A DNA stretch of 43,625 nucleotides from Rhodospirillales bacterium (GTDB taxonomy: Bacteria > Pseudomonadota > Alphaproteobacteria > Rhodospirillales > Magnetospirillaceae). Position numbers and translations under genes: made by a program. The stretch is taken from NCBI GenBank assembly GCA_014380005.1, contig JACMKT010000062.1, positions 1 to 43,625 on the forward strand. Direction: 5' to 3'. This document shows positions 30,582 through 38,271 of the stretch, piece by piece. Position 1 is the stretch's first letter, and the number at the start of each line of letters is the position of its first letter. The notes beneath the pieces are model-generated. The model did not search any database and was not told the origin of the DNA. It was given only the letters and a program-made list of their open reading frames with translations.

Positions 30582-33500
30582 GGTTCGAACGCCTGACCCT
30601 GTCGGCCTTCGGCCACTTCACCGAACGCACCCTGGAATTCGGCGCCCAGGAAGACTACGTTTCCGCCCCCGATTTCCACCTGCTGTTCGGCCCCAACGAA
30701 GCGGGCAAGAGTACCACTTTAGCCGCCATCACCGATCTGCTGTTCGGCATCGAGAAGTCCAGCCGCTACCGCTTCCTGCACGAAAACGATCCCCGTCTAG
30801 CCGCCACCATCACCGGCAACGGCACCAGCCTAAACTTTCGCCGTCGCAAGGGTGAGAAGTACGCCCTGCTGGACGAAGCCGGCAGCCCCATGGACGAAGC
30901 CAAGCTGACCGCCCTGCGCGGCCCAGGCGATGCCAGCGCGCGCGCCTTCTTCACCGGCATGTTCGGCCTGGACCATGTGCGCCTGCGCCAGGGTGGCGAG
31001 GAAATCCACTCGGCCAAGGGCGATCTGGGCCAAAGCCTGTTCCAGGCCGGCGCCGCCATCCGCGATTTGCACGCCGTGCTGGGCAAGCTGGAAGCGGATT
31101 CGGCCCAGCTGTTCTCGCCCCAAGGCCGCAACCCGCGCATCAATGCCGGCATCTCGCAATATAAAGACGCCCGGTCCGAGATGACCAAGGGCGCCCTGAA
31201 AGGCGATGCCTGGACCCAGGCGCGCGACGAGATGACGCGGCTGGAGGGGGTGTTGGCAGAGCTGCGCGACCAAATGAAGGATTTGCGCGGCCAACGCTCC
31301 AAACTGGAACGCATCCGCCGGGTGCTGCCCCTGCTGGCCCGTCATCAGGAACTGGCCTGCGAAGGAACGGATTTGGCGACAGTGCCCCTGCTGTCCGCCG
31401 ATGCCGCCCGCCAACGGCGCGAGGCTCAAGAGGCGCAGTCCCGTTTCCGCCACGCCTTGCGCGACGCTGAAGGCCAGATGGAACGCCTGGGCGAACGGCT
31501 GGCGCATTTGTCCGTGGACCCGCGCCTGCTGCTCCTGCACGACAGTGTTGGCCGCTTGCAGAAACGGCACGGCGAAATCGCCAAAGACCTGCTGGACATT
31601 CCCGCCCGCCGGGGCGAACGGGCGCAACTGGCCGCGCAGATCACCGCCGCTTTGCGTGAGCTTGGCCGGGACGTGAACGATTTGCGCTCCATCCTGCCGG
31701 CCCGCCCCCTGGTGGCGCACATCCGCGCGCTGATGACCGAGGAAGCGGAACTGGCCGCCGAAATCCGCCAGACCCGCAAGAGTGCCGAGGACAACGAGAG
31801 CCGCATTGCCCGGCTGGAAGCCGAACTGGCGCAGGTGCCGCCCGGCGCCCCGTCCCAGCCGCTGAAGGATGCCCTCAAGGACGTCGCCCGCCATTCGGAT
31901 GATGCGCTGCGCGAGGCCGAAGCGGAACTGGCCCATCATCGTCACGCCATCACCGCCGCCTTGGCCGAACTGCCGCTGTGGCGGGGCGATGCGAGCGCCC
32001 TCGCCCGGCTGAACGTGCCCGGCACCGCCGCCCTGCGTGCCACCGACGACGCCCGCCGCATGGCTGCTCAGCGGGTGCAGGATGCCGAAGCCGCCCTGAA
32101 AGCCGCCCGCGACCATCACCAGCGTTGCGAGGCCGAACTGGCCGGGCTGTCCGTGGCGGGCTCGCTGGCGACGGAGGCGGCGGTCAGCATGGCCCGGCGC
32201 CAGCGCGACGACGGCTGGCGCCTGATCCGCCGCCGCTTCACCGAGGGCACCCCGGTGGACAATGCCGACGCCTATGAACAAGCGGTGGCCGAGGCGGATT
32301 CCCTGGCCGACCGGGTCAAGGGCGAGGCTCAGCGGGTGACCCGGCTGGAGGAAGCCACCAAGCAAATGCGGCTGGCCGACCATCGGTTGACCCATGCGGA
32401 AACCGAAGCGGCGGAAGCGGCCAAGGCTTTGGCAACGGCGGATCAGGCTTGGGCCGGTCTGTGGCAGGACAGCGGCATGGCCGCCGCACCGGCGCCGGTC
32501 ATGCTGGCGTTTCTGGACAGCCGCGCCAAGGTACTGGTCAAGCTGGAGCAGCAAGCCGCCGCCGAACAGAATGTGACCCGTCTGCGCCAAGGGATCACCG
32601 ACGGCAGCGCAAGACTGCGCACCGCCTTGGGCGAAGACTGCGCCGGGCTGGACTTTGCCGCTTTGCTGGCCCGCGCCGAAAGCCTGTGCCAGCGCCTGGA
32701 CCAGATCGACACTCAGCGCCGTAGCCTGGAAAGCCGTCTGGCCGCCGACCGCACCGACGCCAAGACCGCCGGCCAACGTCACCGCGCCGCACTGGACGCC
32801 TTGACCCAATGGCGCCAGCGCTGGGGGACGGCGTTGCAGCCGCTGAACCTGCCGCCCGAAGCCGGAACCGCTCAGGTGGAAGAGGTTCTGACCATTCTGG
32901 ACTCCCTGGCCGATCTGGTGCGCCGAACCGACGACCTTGACCATCGCATCCACTCCATGGAAACCGATGTGGCCGCCTTCGATGCCGAGGTGACCACGCT
33001 GATGGGCGGCGACCTAAAGGGCCAAGCCCCGCTGGACGCCCTGTCAGCCCTGGCCGCCCGCGTGGATGCCGCCCGCAACGACGACCGCATTGCCCGCGAC
33101 CTGCGCCAGCAATTGACTGAAGCGCAGGAGTCCCACCGCATGGCCAAGGACGGTCTGGCCGAAGCGGATTCTGTGCTGGCCCGCCTGTGCCAACAGGCCG
33201 GATGTGCCACGCCCGAGGAATTGGAAGAGGCCGAGCGCCGCTCTGCCCGCCGCCAGCAAGCCGAACACGACAAGGCGGTTCAGGAACGCCTGCTGCTAGA
33301 CAGCGGTGACGGACTGGGATTGACGGAACTGGCCGCTGAAGCCGCCGCCATGGACCGCGACCAGATTGCCGCCGCCATGCAATCCCTGGACGATCAGCTT
33401 GCCCAATTGGAAGAAGACGGCGGCGCGTTGCGCGACCAATTGGCCCAGCACAAGGCGGCGCAGGAGGCCATGAACGGTGACAGTGCCGCCGCCCAAGCCG

Positions 33501-34027
33501 CCCAGGAAGCCGAACGCCTAGCCGCCGACATCCGCGAGGATGCCAGCCAATACATCCGCCTGCGCCTGGGCCATGCCCTGCTGCGCCAAGCGGTGGAGAA
33601 CTACCGGCAACGCCACCAAGGCCCGCTCATGGCCCGCGCCGCCGAACTGTTCCGCCGCCTGACCCTGGGCGCCTTTGCTGGGCTGGATACCGGCTTCGAC
33701 AAATCCGACCAGCCCATCCTGCTGGCGGTGCGCGACGACGGCAAGACCGTGGAAATCCAGGGCCTGAGCGAAGGCACCCGCGACCAATTGTTCCTGGCCC
33801 TGCGGCTGGCGGCGGTGGAGCAGCATTTGGATTCGGGCCGCCGCCTGCCCTTCATCGCCGACGATCTGCTGATCCATTTCGACGACGACCGCGCCGCGAG
33901 CGCGTTGTCCATCCTGGCCGAACTGGCGACCAAGACCCAGGTGCTGTTCTTCACCCATAACCGCCACATGGTGGATTTGGCGCAACGCACCCTGGCCGCC
34001 GATGCGGTTCGCATGATGACGTTATAG
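30578..34027 (+). CDS. yhaN: YhaN-type (SbcC/Rad50-like) AAA ATPase with long coiled coils
   Basis: 1149 residues from the ATG overlapping the yhaO stop. Walker A is GPNEAGKST (38-46). The terminal ABC-type half carries the signature-like 'GLSEGTRDQLFLALRLAA' and Walker B 'LPFIADDLLIHFDDDRA', both in the last ~100 residues. Between them lies about 900 residues of Ala/Glu/Arg/Leu-rich coiled coil, as in Rad50/SbcC. It is expected to bind DNA ends, tether them and regulate YhaO by ATP hydrolysis. The family's cellular job is less clear than that of SbcC; a role in end processing or repair is the conservative reading. Confidence 0.92.
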   Translation: MRFERLTLSAFGHFTERTLEFGAQEDYVSAPDFHLLFGPNEAGKSTTLAAITDLLFGIEKSSRYRFLHENDPRLAATITGNGTSLNFRRRKGEKYALLDEAGSPMDEAKLTALRGPGDASARAFFTGMFGLDHVRLRQGGEEIHSAKGDLGQSLFQAGAAIRDLHAVLGKLEADSAQLFSPQGRNPRINAGISQYKDARSEMTKGALKGDAWTQARDEMTRLEGVLAELRDQMKDLRGQRSKLERIRRVLPLLARHQELACEGTDLATVPLLSADAARQRREAQEAQSRFRHALRDAEGQMERLGERLAHLSVDPRLLLLHDSVGRLQKRHGEIAKDLLDIPARRGERAQLAAQITAALRELGRDVNDLRSILPARPLVAHIRALMTEEAELAAEIRQTRKSAEDNESRIARLEAELAQVPPGAPSQPLKDALKDVARHSDDALREAEAELAHHRHAITAALAELPLWRGDASALARLNVPGTAALRATDDARRMAAQRVQDAEAALKAARDHHQRCEAELAGLSVAGSLATEAAVSMARRQRDDGWRLIRRRFTEGTPVDNADAYEQAVAEADSLADRVKGEAQRVTRLEEATKQMRLADHRLTHAETEAAEAAKALATADQAWAGLWQDSGMAAAPAPVMLAFLDSRAKVLVKLEQQAAAEQNVTRLRQGITDGSARLRTALGEDCAGLDFAALLARAESLCQRLDQIDTQRRSLESRLAADRTDAKTAGQRHRAALDALTQWRQRWGTALQPLNLPPEAGTAQVEEVLTILDSLADLVRRTDDLDHRIHSMETDVAAFDAEVTTLMGGDLKGQAPLDALSALAARVDAARNDDRIARDLRQQLTEAQESHRMAKDGLAEADSVLARLCQQAGCATPEELEEAERRSARRQQAEHDKAVQERLLLDSGDGLGLTELAAEAAAMDRDQIAAAMQSLDDQLAQLEEDGGALRDQLAQHKAAQEAMNGDSAAAQAAQEAERLAADIREDASQYIRLRLGHALLRQAVENYRQRHQGPLMARAAELFRRLTLGAFAGLDTGFDKSDQPILLAVRDDGKTVEIQGLSEGTRDQLFLALRLAAVEQHLDSGRRLPFIADDLLIHFDDDRAASALSILAELATKTQVLFFTHNRHMVDLAQRTLAADAVRMMTL

Positions 34028-34107
34028 CCGGGCCCTTCCCCGTTCGCTCACGTTGAACCCCTGCCATCCATTCCCACCTCCCTGGTCTGACCTGGGAGGC
34101 CTATGCC

Positions 34108-34290
34108 ATGCGGATCACGCTTATGCTGTTGGTGCTGACCCTGTCGGCCTGCAACGGGTATCACTCGTCGCCCAGTGCCGGTGAGCAAAGCAGTTACGCC
34201 CCCGGCGGCGGCTATTTGCGCGACGGGTTCTATGACGGCGGCATCTACGACCCCGACCAGAACTCGCGCGCCATGTGGTTACCGGAATGA
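34108..34290 (+). CDS. Small lipoprotein (60 residues)
   Basis: The ATG at 34108 follows GGGAGG. The first 15 residues form a lipoprotein signal peptide with lipobox LSAC (MRITLMLLVLTLSACNGYHS), then a Ser/Gly/Tyr-rich chain ending 'YDPDQNSRAMWLPE'. The mature protein would be about 45 residues anchored to a membrane. Its stop overlaps the start of a second tiny lipoprotein gene (ATGA), so the two are coupled. I recognise no family and can suggest no function beyond envelope location. Confidence 0.75.
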   Translation: MRITLMLLVLTLSACNGYHSSPSAGEQSSYAPGGGYLRDGFYDGGIYDPDQNSRAMWLPE

Positions 34291-34451
34291 GGGCGCTGAT
34301 TTTCGCCACGCTGGTGCTGCTGGCCGGCTGCGCCAGCCCCTACCAGCACGCACTGGACAATCCCAAGCCGGAACGCCCGCAACCGCCCCTGACGGCGGCG
34401 GATTTGCGCGCGCTGGCGCCGTACCAGAATTCGCGGCTGTTTCCCAATTAA
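34287..34451 (+). CDS. Second small lipoprotein (54 residues)
   Basis: Starting in the stop codon of the previous gene, this 54-codon frame begins MRALIFATLVLLAGCASPYQ, a clear lipoprotein signal with lipobox LAGC. The mature remainder is Pro/Ala-rich with the helical stretch 'LTAADLRALAPYQNSRLFPN'. The overlap and the shared architecture (two consecutive lipidated micro-proteins) make both more believable than either alone. The function is unknown; a pair of interacting envelope lipoproteins, as in entericidin-like arrangements, is only an analogy. Confidence 0.7.
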   Translation: MRALIFATLVLLAGCASPYQHALDNPKPERPQPPLTAADLRALAPYQNSRLFPN

Positions 34452-34557
34452 CGACGCGACACAGCACGGCTAGCTGAACGATCCCCGTATTCAAGTGCAC
34501 GCTGGTTAAGGCAGCGTAGCTGTTGTATGACGTCTCGTGATTTTTGGAGGACGGGCC

Positions 34558-35622
34558 ATGGCCCAGGACGAACAATACGACCGAGAACTACAACTTCTGT
34601 TCGGTGGGAAGCCGACAGATGGCCACGTGGTTCCTACGTCAGTCCTCACTCAGGCACTCCAATCGCTGCAGCGTGCCGTCCATATCCTCGGGATGCGCCA
34701 CGAGGGTAAGGACGTGCGTCAGCGGATGCGCATATCAGCCGATGTTGAGCTGCGCTATGCCGTGCTCTGCAAACTTCCCGAACCAGGCAGCTATATCTCC
34801 CCGATCATTATCGGCGACACCTCCCAGACCTTGTTCGATGGCGCGGCAATCATGGCTGTCACCAAGGAATTCAAAGACCTCCTGGCGGCAGTGAATGAAC
34901 AAGATGCCGTCAAGGTCCGGTCGATCCTGCCCGACCCCGTCTATCGCACCCCTGTGCTGTCTGCCCTGGCGAAAATGGCACCGCCAAAACGATCCGGCAT
35001 CGTTGTTGATCTACAGACTCGTGGGGGCAGGAGCTTATTCGCCCCTGCAAAGGCATCTAAGTTCGTCGAGCATGTGCTTGAGCGACCAATTACTGATGCA
35101 ACGGTCACCACCGTAACCGGGCGGCTCATTGGCATAGATTTTTCGGGCAGAGCACTACGGCTACATTATCCGCCGACGAGGCGCGAACTCACCTGCTACT
35201 ACCACGAAGCGGTCGAGGAAATGCTCCTCGATAACCCCCGTGAGTTCATCCAAGTGGTTGGACAGGTCGTCCTTGACCGGGACGGCGAGCCCGAGAAGAT
35301 CATTGAGGTCGAACGAATCTTAGAAGTCGACCTCTCACCCTTCATTGTCACTAATTTCATCAGCGGCAACAAAGTGCTTCGCGCTCGTCGCCCCATCACC
35401 TTCAGCGTCACACTCGATGAAAGCGTCCAATACCACTGCATTGAGAGCGGTGAGTTTGGCATCGACATAATCGCCAGCACGCGGGAAGAACTCGAGCACG
35501 ATATGCAGCAGGAATTGGACATGCTGTGGCGCCAATATGCTCAGGAACAGGACGATAAACTTACGGAGAGCGCGAGAACCTTGAAACTGGCGATGCTTGA
35601 AGCATTCGAGGTCGCACAATGA
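34558..35622 (+). CDS. Uncharacterised 354-residue protein, partner of a HicA-like small protein
   Basis: The start at 34558 follows a strong TTTTTGGAGG site; a more upstream in-frame start at 34537 would bury that site in the coding region. There is no signal peptide or membrane segment. The N-terminal part has mixed alpha/beta pattern, about residues 180-260 ('TVTTVTGRLIGIDFSGRALRLHYPP', 'FIQVVGQVVLDRDGEPEKIIEVERI') read like OB-fold or other small beta-barrel strands, and the C-terminus is acidic and helical ('REELEHDMQQELDMLWRQYAQEQ'). I recognise no family. Third positions are visibly richer in A/T than in flanking genes, which suggests transfer. It overlaps the next gene by four bases. 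Confidence 0.8.
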   Translation: MAQDEQYDRELQLLFGGKPTDGHVVPTSVLTQALQSLQRAVHILGMRHEGKDVRQRMRISADVELRYAVLCKLPEPGSYISPIIIGDTSQTLFDGAAIMAVTKEFKDLLAAVNEQDAVKVRSILPDPVYRTPVLSALAKMAPPKRSGIVVDLQTRGGRSLFAPAKASKFVEHVLERPITDATVTTVTGRLIGIDFSGRALRLHYPPTRRELTCYYHEAVEEMLLDNPREFIQVVGQVVLDRDGEPEKIIEVERILEVDLSPFIVTNFISGNKVLRARRPITFSVTLDESVQYHCIESGEFGIDIIASTREELEHDMQQELDMLWRQYAQEQDDKLTESARTLKLAMLEAFEVAQ

Positions 35623-35891
35623 CGACCAGAGACCGCAAAGAAGTGGAAGCGGCTCTGGAACGTAAAGGTTTCACCCGCGAAGAAACCCACCATCACTTTT
35701 TCATATACTGGAATTCGGATGGCAAGAAAACGCCAATTCGAACAAGAACCAGCCACAGCCATAAAACGCTCGGCGACCCGCTACTGTCTCAAATGGCCAA
35801 ACAGATTAAGTTGACCAACAAGAAGTTCCTGGAACTCGTTGACTGTACGCTCGACCAAGCGGGATATGAGCAAGAGGTTGATTGTAAATAA
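35619..35891 (+). CDS. HicA-like small protein (90 residues)
   Basis: The ATG overlaps the previous stop (ATGA). The layout matches the HicA/YcfA double-stranded RNA-binding-like fold: a first helix 'KEVEAALERKGFTREE', a strand with His residues 'THHHFFIYWNSDGKK', 'PIRTRTSHSHKTLGDPLL' and a last helix 'MAKQIKLTNKKFLELVD'. HicA toxins cleave mRNA through a His in the first strand; the His cluster at about 24-26 is a candidate. A normal HicB antitoxin does not follow. The upstream 354-residue gene is the only partner, so this may be an atypical toxin-antitoxin or defence pair. Confidence 0.65.
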   Translation: MTTRDRKEVEAALERKGFTREETHHHFFIYWNSDGKKTPIRTRTSHSHKTLGDPLLSQMAKQIKLTNKKFLELVDCTLDQAGYEQEVDCK

Positions 35892-35909
35892 TCCGAGCAA
35901 CGTGTTTAT

Positions 35910-36623
35910 TTACCGCGCCTCCGCCACCTCGGTCCAGCTCTCCCGCAACGCATCCAGATCGGCTTGCAGCTTGCCCTGCTCCACGCTCCAGCCGCTGTCA
36001 TCCGCCTGGGTCAGGCGTTCCCAGCGGTCGCGGGCGGCGCCGTAGGCGAGGCGGAGTTGGCGCAGGCCGGTGTCGCGTTTATCCAAGACACGGGATTGAT
36101 CTTCGACACGGTCGCGCCATTGGTCCAATTCCGCCGCCGCCTGCTGCTGGTAGGCCTCGCGTTCGGGCAAAGGCGGTGCGGCTTGGGCAACGGTTTGGCG
36201 CGAGCGCCCGGGCGCAGTCAACCATGCCACCAAAGCAGGATTCCACGGCACCACCAAAGTGGGCGCGTCCAATTGGCTGCGTATCCAAGTCCACGGCACC
36301 GCCAAATTGGCCTGATCGGGGTCCAGCGCGGCATCCACCTGAATGACCACATTGGTGACCCGTTGATCGGCCGCCACCACGATGTCGCTGACTTGACCGA
36401 TGCGGCCCGAGCCCATGCCATGAACCGTTTTTCCCACCAGCAGCTCGCGCAATTGGTCCTGCTCCTGCGGGGTCGAGGGCATGGGCGCCGGCCCGGCCAG
36501 CGGCGGCGGCACGATGTCTTCAGGGTCGTTACTGCCCAACGGCGCGCCAACCACTGGATTGCCCTGCGCCAAGGCACCCACCGGCATGACCAGGACCAAC
36601 AAAACAAGCAGCAGGCGCGTCAT
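35910..36623 (-). CDS. Exported protein with PRC-barrel-like domain and C-terminal coiled coil
   Basis: 237 residues. The N-terminus is a signal peptide (MTRLLLVLLVLVMPVGALAQ). Residues ~60-125 resemble a PRC-barrel: 'LRELLVGKTVHGMGSGRIGQVSDIVVAADQRVTNVVIQVDAALD...LAVPWTWI'. Residues ~155-237 are Gln/Arg/Glu-rich and likely helical, with many predicted heptads. PRC-barrel proteins have varied roles in RNA processing and in the envelope; this exported version with a coiled coil is typical of alphaproteobacterial periplasmic proteins of unknown function. It ends 18 bases from the HicA-like gene, with which it converges. Confidence 0.8.
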   Translation of the reverse strand: MTRLLLVLLVLVMPVGALAQGNPVVGAPLGSNDPEDIVPPPLAGPAPMPSTPQEQDQLRELLVGKTVHGMGSGRIGQVSDIVVAADQRVTNVVIQVDAALDPDQANLAVPWTWIRSQLDAPTLVVPWNPALVAWLTAPGRSRQTVAQAAPPLPEREAYQQQAAAELDQWRDRVEDQSRVLDKRDTGLRQLRLAYGAARDRWERLTQADDSGWSVEQGKLQADLDALRESWTEVAEAR

Positions 36624-36744
36624 GGCTTCCCCTCCGATGCTCTCGGCTGAGATGGCGGCGGCGCCCTTATGGGTTCAAGCAGGCGGAAGGGCTATCGACG
36701 CTGCCACCGCCGTTTGTTAACGTCCCCAATCCGCCGCCCGAGGT

Positions 36745-37662
36745 ATGCCCTTGTCCATTTACCTTCCCATCGCCGGCCTGTCCGTGGACGTCTATACCCT
36801 GCTGGTACTGGGCTGTGGCGTCGGCTTCCTGTCGGGCCTGTTCGGCGTCGGCGGCGGCTTTCTGCTGACCCCGTTCCTCATGTTCATGGGCATTCCGCCG
36901 GCGGTGGCGGTGGCGACCGGGGCCAATCAGGTGGTGGGGGCCTCCATGTCCGGGCTGATCGCCCATTGGCGGCGCAAGAATGTGGATTTGCGCATGGGCA
37001 CGGTGCTGCTGGTGGGCGGCGTCGCCGGGTCGTCCGTGGGTGTGTTCCTGTTCGGCTGGCTGAAGAATTTGGGCCAGATCGATCTGGTCATCGCGCTCAG
37101 CTACGTCTTCTTCCTGGGCTTCATCGGCCTGACCATGGGCTGGGAATCCCTGTCCACCATCCGCAAGGGCGCCAGCTCGGTGATCCCGCGCAAGCGCCAC
37201 CGCCACCCCTGGCCCAGCCTGCCGCTGAAGATGCGGTTTCCCCGCTCGGGCCTGTATATCAGCGTGCTCATGCCGCTGAGCGTCGGCACCTTCGGCGGCG
37301 TGCTGTCGGCCATCATGGGTGTGGGCGGCGGCTTCGTCATGGTGCCGCTGATGATCTATGTGCTGGAAATGCCCACGACCGTGGTGGTGGGCACCTCGCT
37401 TTTCCAGATCATCTTCGTGACCGCCAACATCACCCTGCTTCAGGCGGTGCACACCCAGACGGTGGACGCGGTGCTGATGCTGACGCTGCTCATGGGCGGT
37501 GTGGTCGGCGCCCAGATGGGAGCCCGCTTCGGAGCCCGCCTGCGCGCCGAGCAGTTACGCCTGCTGCTGGCGGTCATCGTGCTGCTGGTGTGCCTGCGCC
37601 TGGGCATGGATCTGGTGCTGACGCCCGGTGACACCTACAGCCTGCAAGAGCACTTACAGTAG
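36745..37662 (+). CDS. TauE/SafE-family membrane transporter (sulfite exporter-like)
   Basis: 305 residues with about eight hydrophobic segments. The family's internal duplication is plain: 'GFLSGLFGVGGGFLLTPFLMFMGIPPAVAVATGANQV' near the N-terminus and 'GVLSAIMGVGGGFVMVPLMIYVLEMPTTVVVGTSLFQ' after a ~60-residue cytoplasmic loop with a basic PRKRHRHP patch. Family members move sulfite, sulfoacetate or other organic anions across the inner membrane. A rhodanese lies next to it on the other strand, which hints at sulfur metabolism. Substrate is not determinable. Divergent from the PRC-barrel gene. Confidence 0.9.
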   Translation: MPLSIYLPIAGLSVDVYTLLVLGCGVGFLSGLFGVGGGFLLTPFLMFMGIPPAVAVATGANQVVGASMSGLIAHWRRKNVDLRMGTVLLVGGVAGSSVGVFLFGWLKNLGQIDLVIALSYVFFLGFIGLTMGWESLSTIRKGASSVIPRKRHRHPWPSLPLKMRFPRSGLYISVLMPLSVGTFGGVLSAIMGVGGGFVMVPLMIYVLEMPTTVVVGTSLFQIIFVTANITLLQAVHTQTVDAVLMLTLLMGGVVGAQMGARFGARLRAEQLRLLLAVIVLLVCLRLGMDLVLTPGDTYSLQEHLQ

Positions 37663-37682
37663 GGGGCACTCAGGCGCCGTGC

Positions 37683-37761
37683 GGGTTTCTCCGAAACCCT
37701 TGGCTCACGCGCCATAAGACGCGCGGCGCAGTCGCGCCTAACCCAATCCCCAACGGGATTG
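37683..37761. terminator. Two hairpins between convergent TauE/SafE and rhodanese genes
   Basis: GGGTTTC (37683-37689) pairs with GAAACCC (37693-37699) over a three-base loop, and CAATCCC (37744-37750) pairs with GGGATTG (37755-37761) over CAAC. They lie in the 103-base gap where the two genes converge. Neither has a long T-run, so they may be weak or bidirectional terminators. Confidence 0.45.
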
Positions 37762-37765
37762 AGTC

Positions 37766-38095
37766 TTAGACAGTCGCCCCGCCCGCCGCTTTCCAGCCGA
37801 AGATCCCGCCATCCAGGCGGAAGATGTCGCCGCCCTGATAGCCCTGCAACATGGCCTGTTCAGCGGCGGTGCCACAGCGTACGCCCGAGCGGCAGTGGAA
37901 CACCAGCTTCTTGCCTTCCGAGACCGCCGGCAATTGGGACGGATGGAAGCTGGACAGCGGCAGATTCAGAGCGCCGGGAATGGATTCGGCGGCGTGTTCG
38001 TTGACTTCACGCACATCAATCAGGACCACGTCACCGGCCTCGACCCAGCGCTTGATGTCGGCGGCGGAGACGATCTGTATCTGGCCTCTGGGCAT
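37766..38095 (-). CDS. Single-domain rhodanese (sulfurtransferase-like)
   Basis: 109 residues, one rhodanese domain. 'VVLIDVREVNEHAAESIPGALNLPLSSF' is the N-terminal half motif, and the active-site loop CRSGVRCG carries the catalytic cysteine (about residue 69). The domain would transfer sulfane sulfur from thiosulfate or a persulfide donor to cyanide, protein or another acceptor in the cytosol. No Shine-Dalgarno is obvious before the ATG at 38095. It converges on the TauE/SafE gene and is divergent from the subtilase gene. Confidence 0.9.
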   Translation of the reverse strand: MPRGQIQIVSAADIKRWVEAGDVVLIDVREVNEHAAESIPGALNLPLSSFHPSQLPAVSEGKKLVFHCRSGVRCGTAAEQAMLQGYQGGDIFRLDGGIFGWKAAGGATV

Positions 38096-38271
38096 GGAAT
38101 CGGTCCGTTCGTGAAACTTAAGGTCCGCCTAATTTATAGCAGGTTTCCCCGCGTTCAAGGGCCAACTACCCCCTATTCGCGAAACGTTCTCAACTTCATT
38201 TCCGCTTAAGCGCTGAACCCGATTCTACGGGTCCCCCAATGGGGCAACTCCTAGAAAATCGGAGCGCGGGC

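Noticed and set aside
30830-32953. 707-codon minus-strand frame opposite yhaN
   Set aside because: Gln/Gly/Ala-rich shadow of coiled-coil codons; yhaN is uninterrupted with both ATPase halves.
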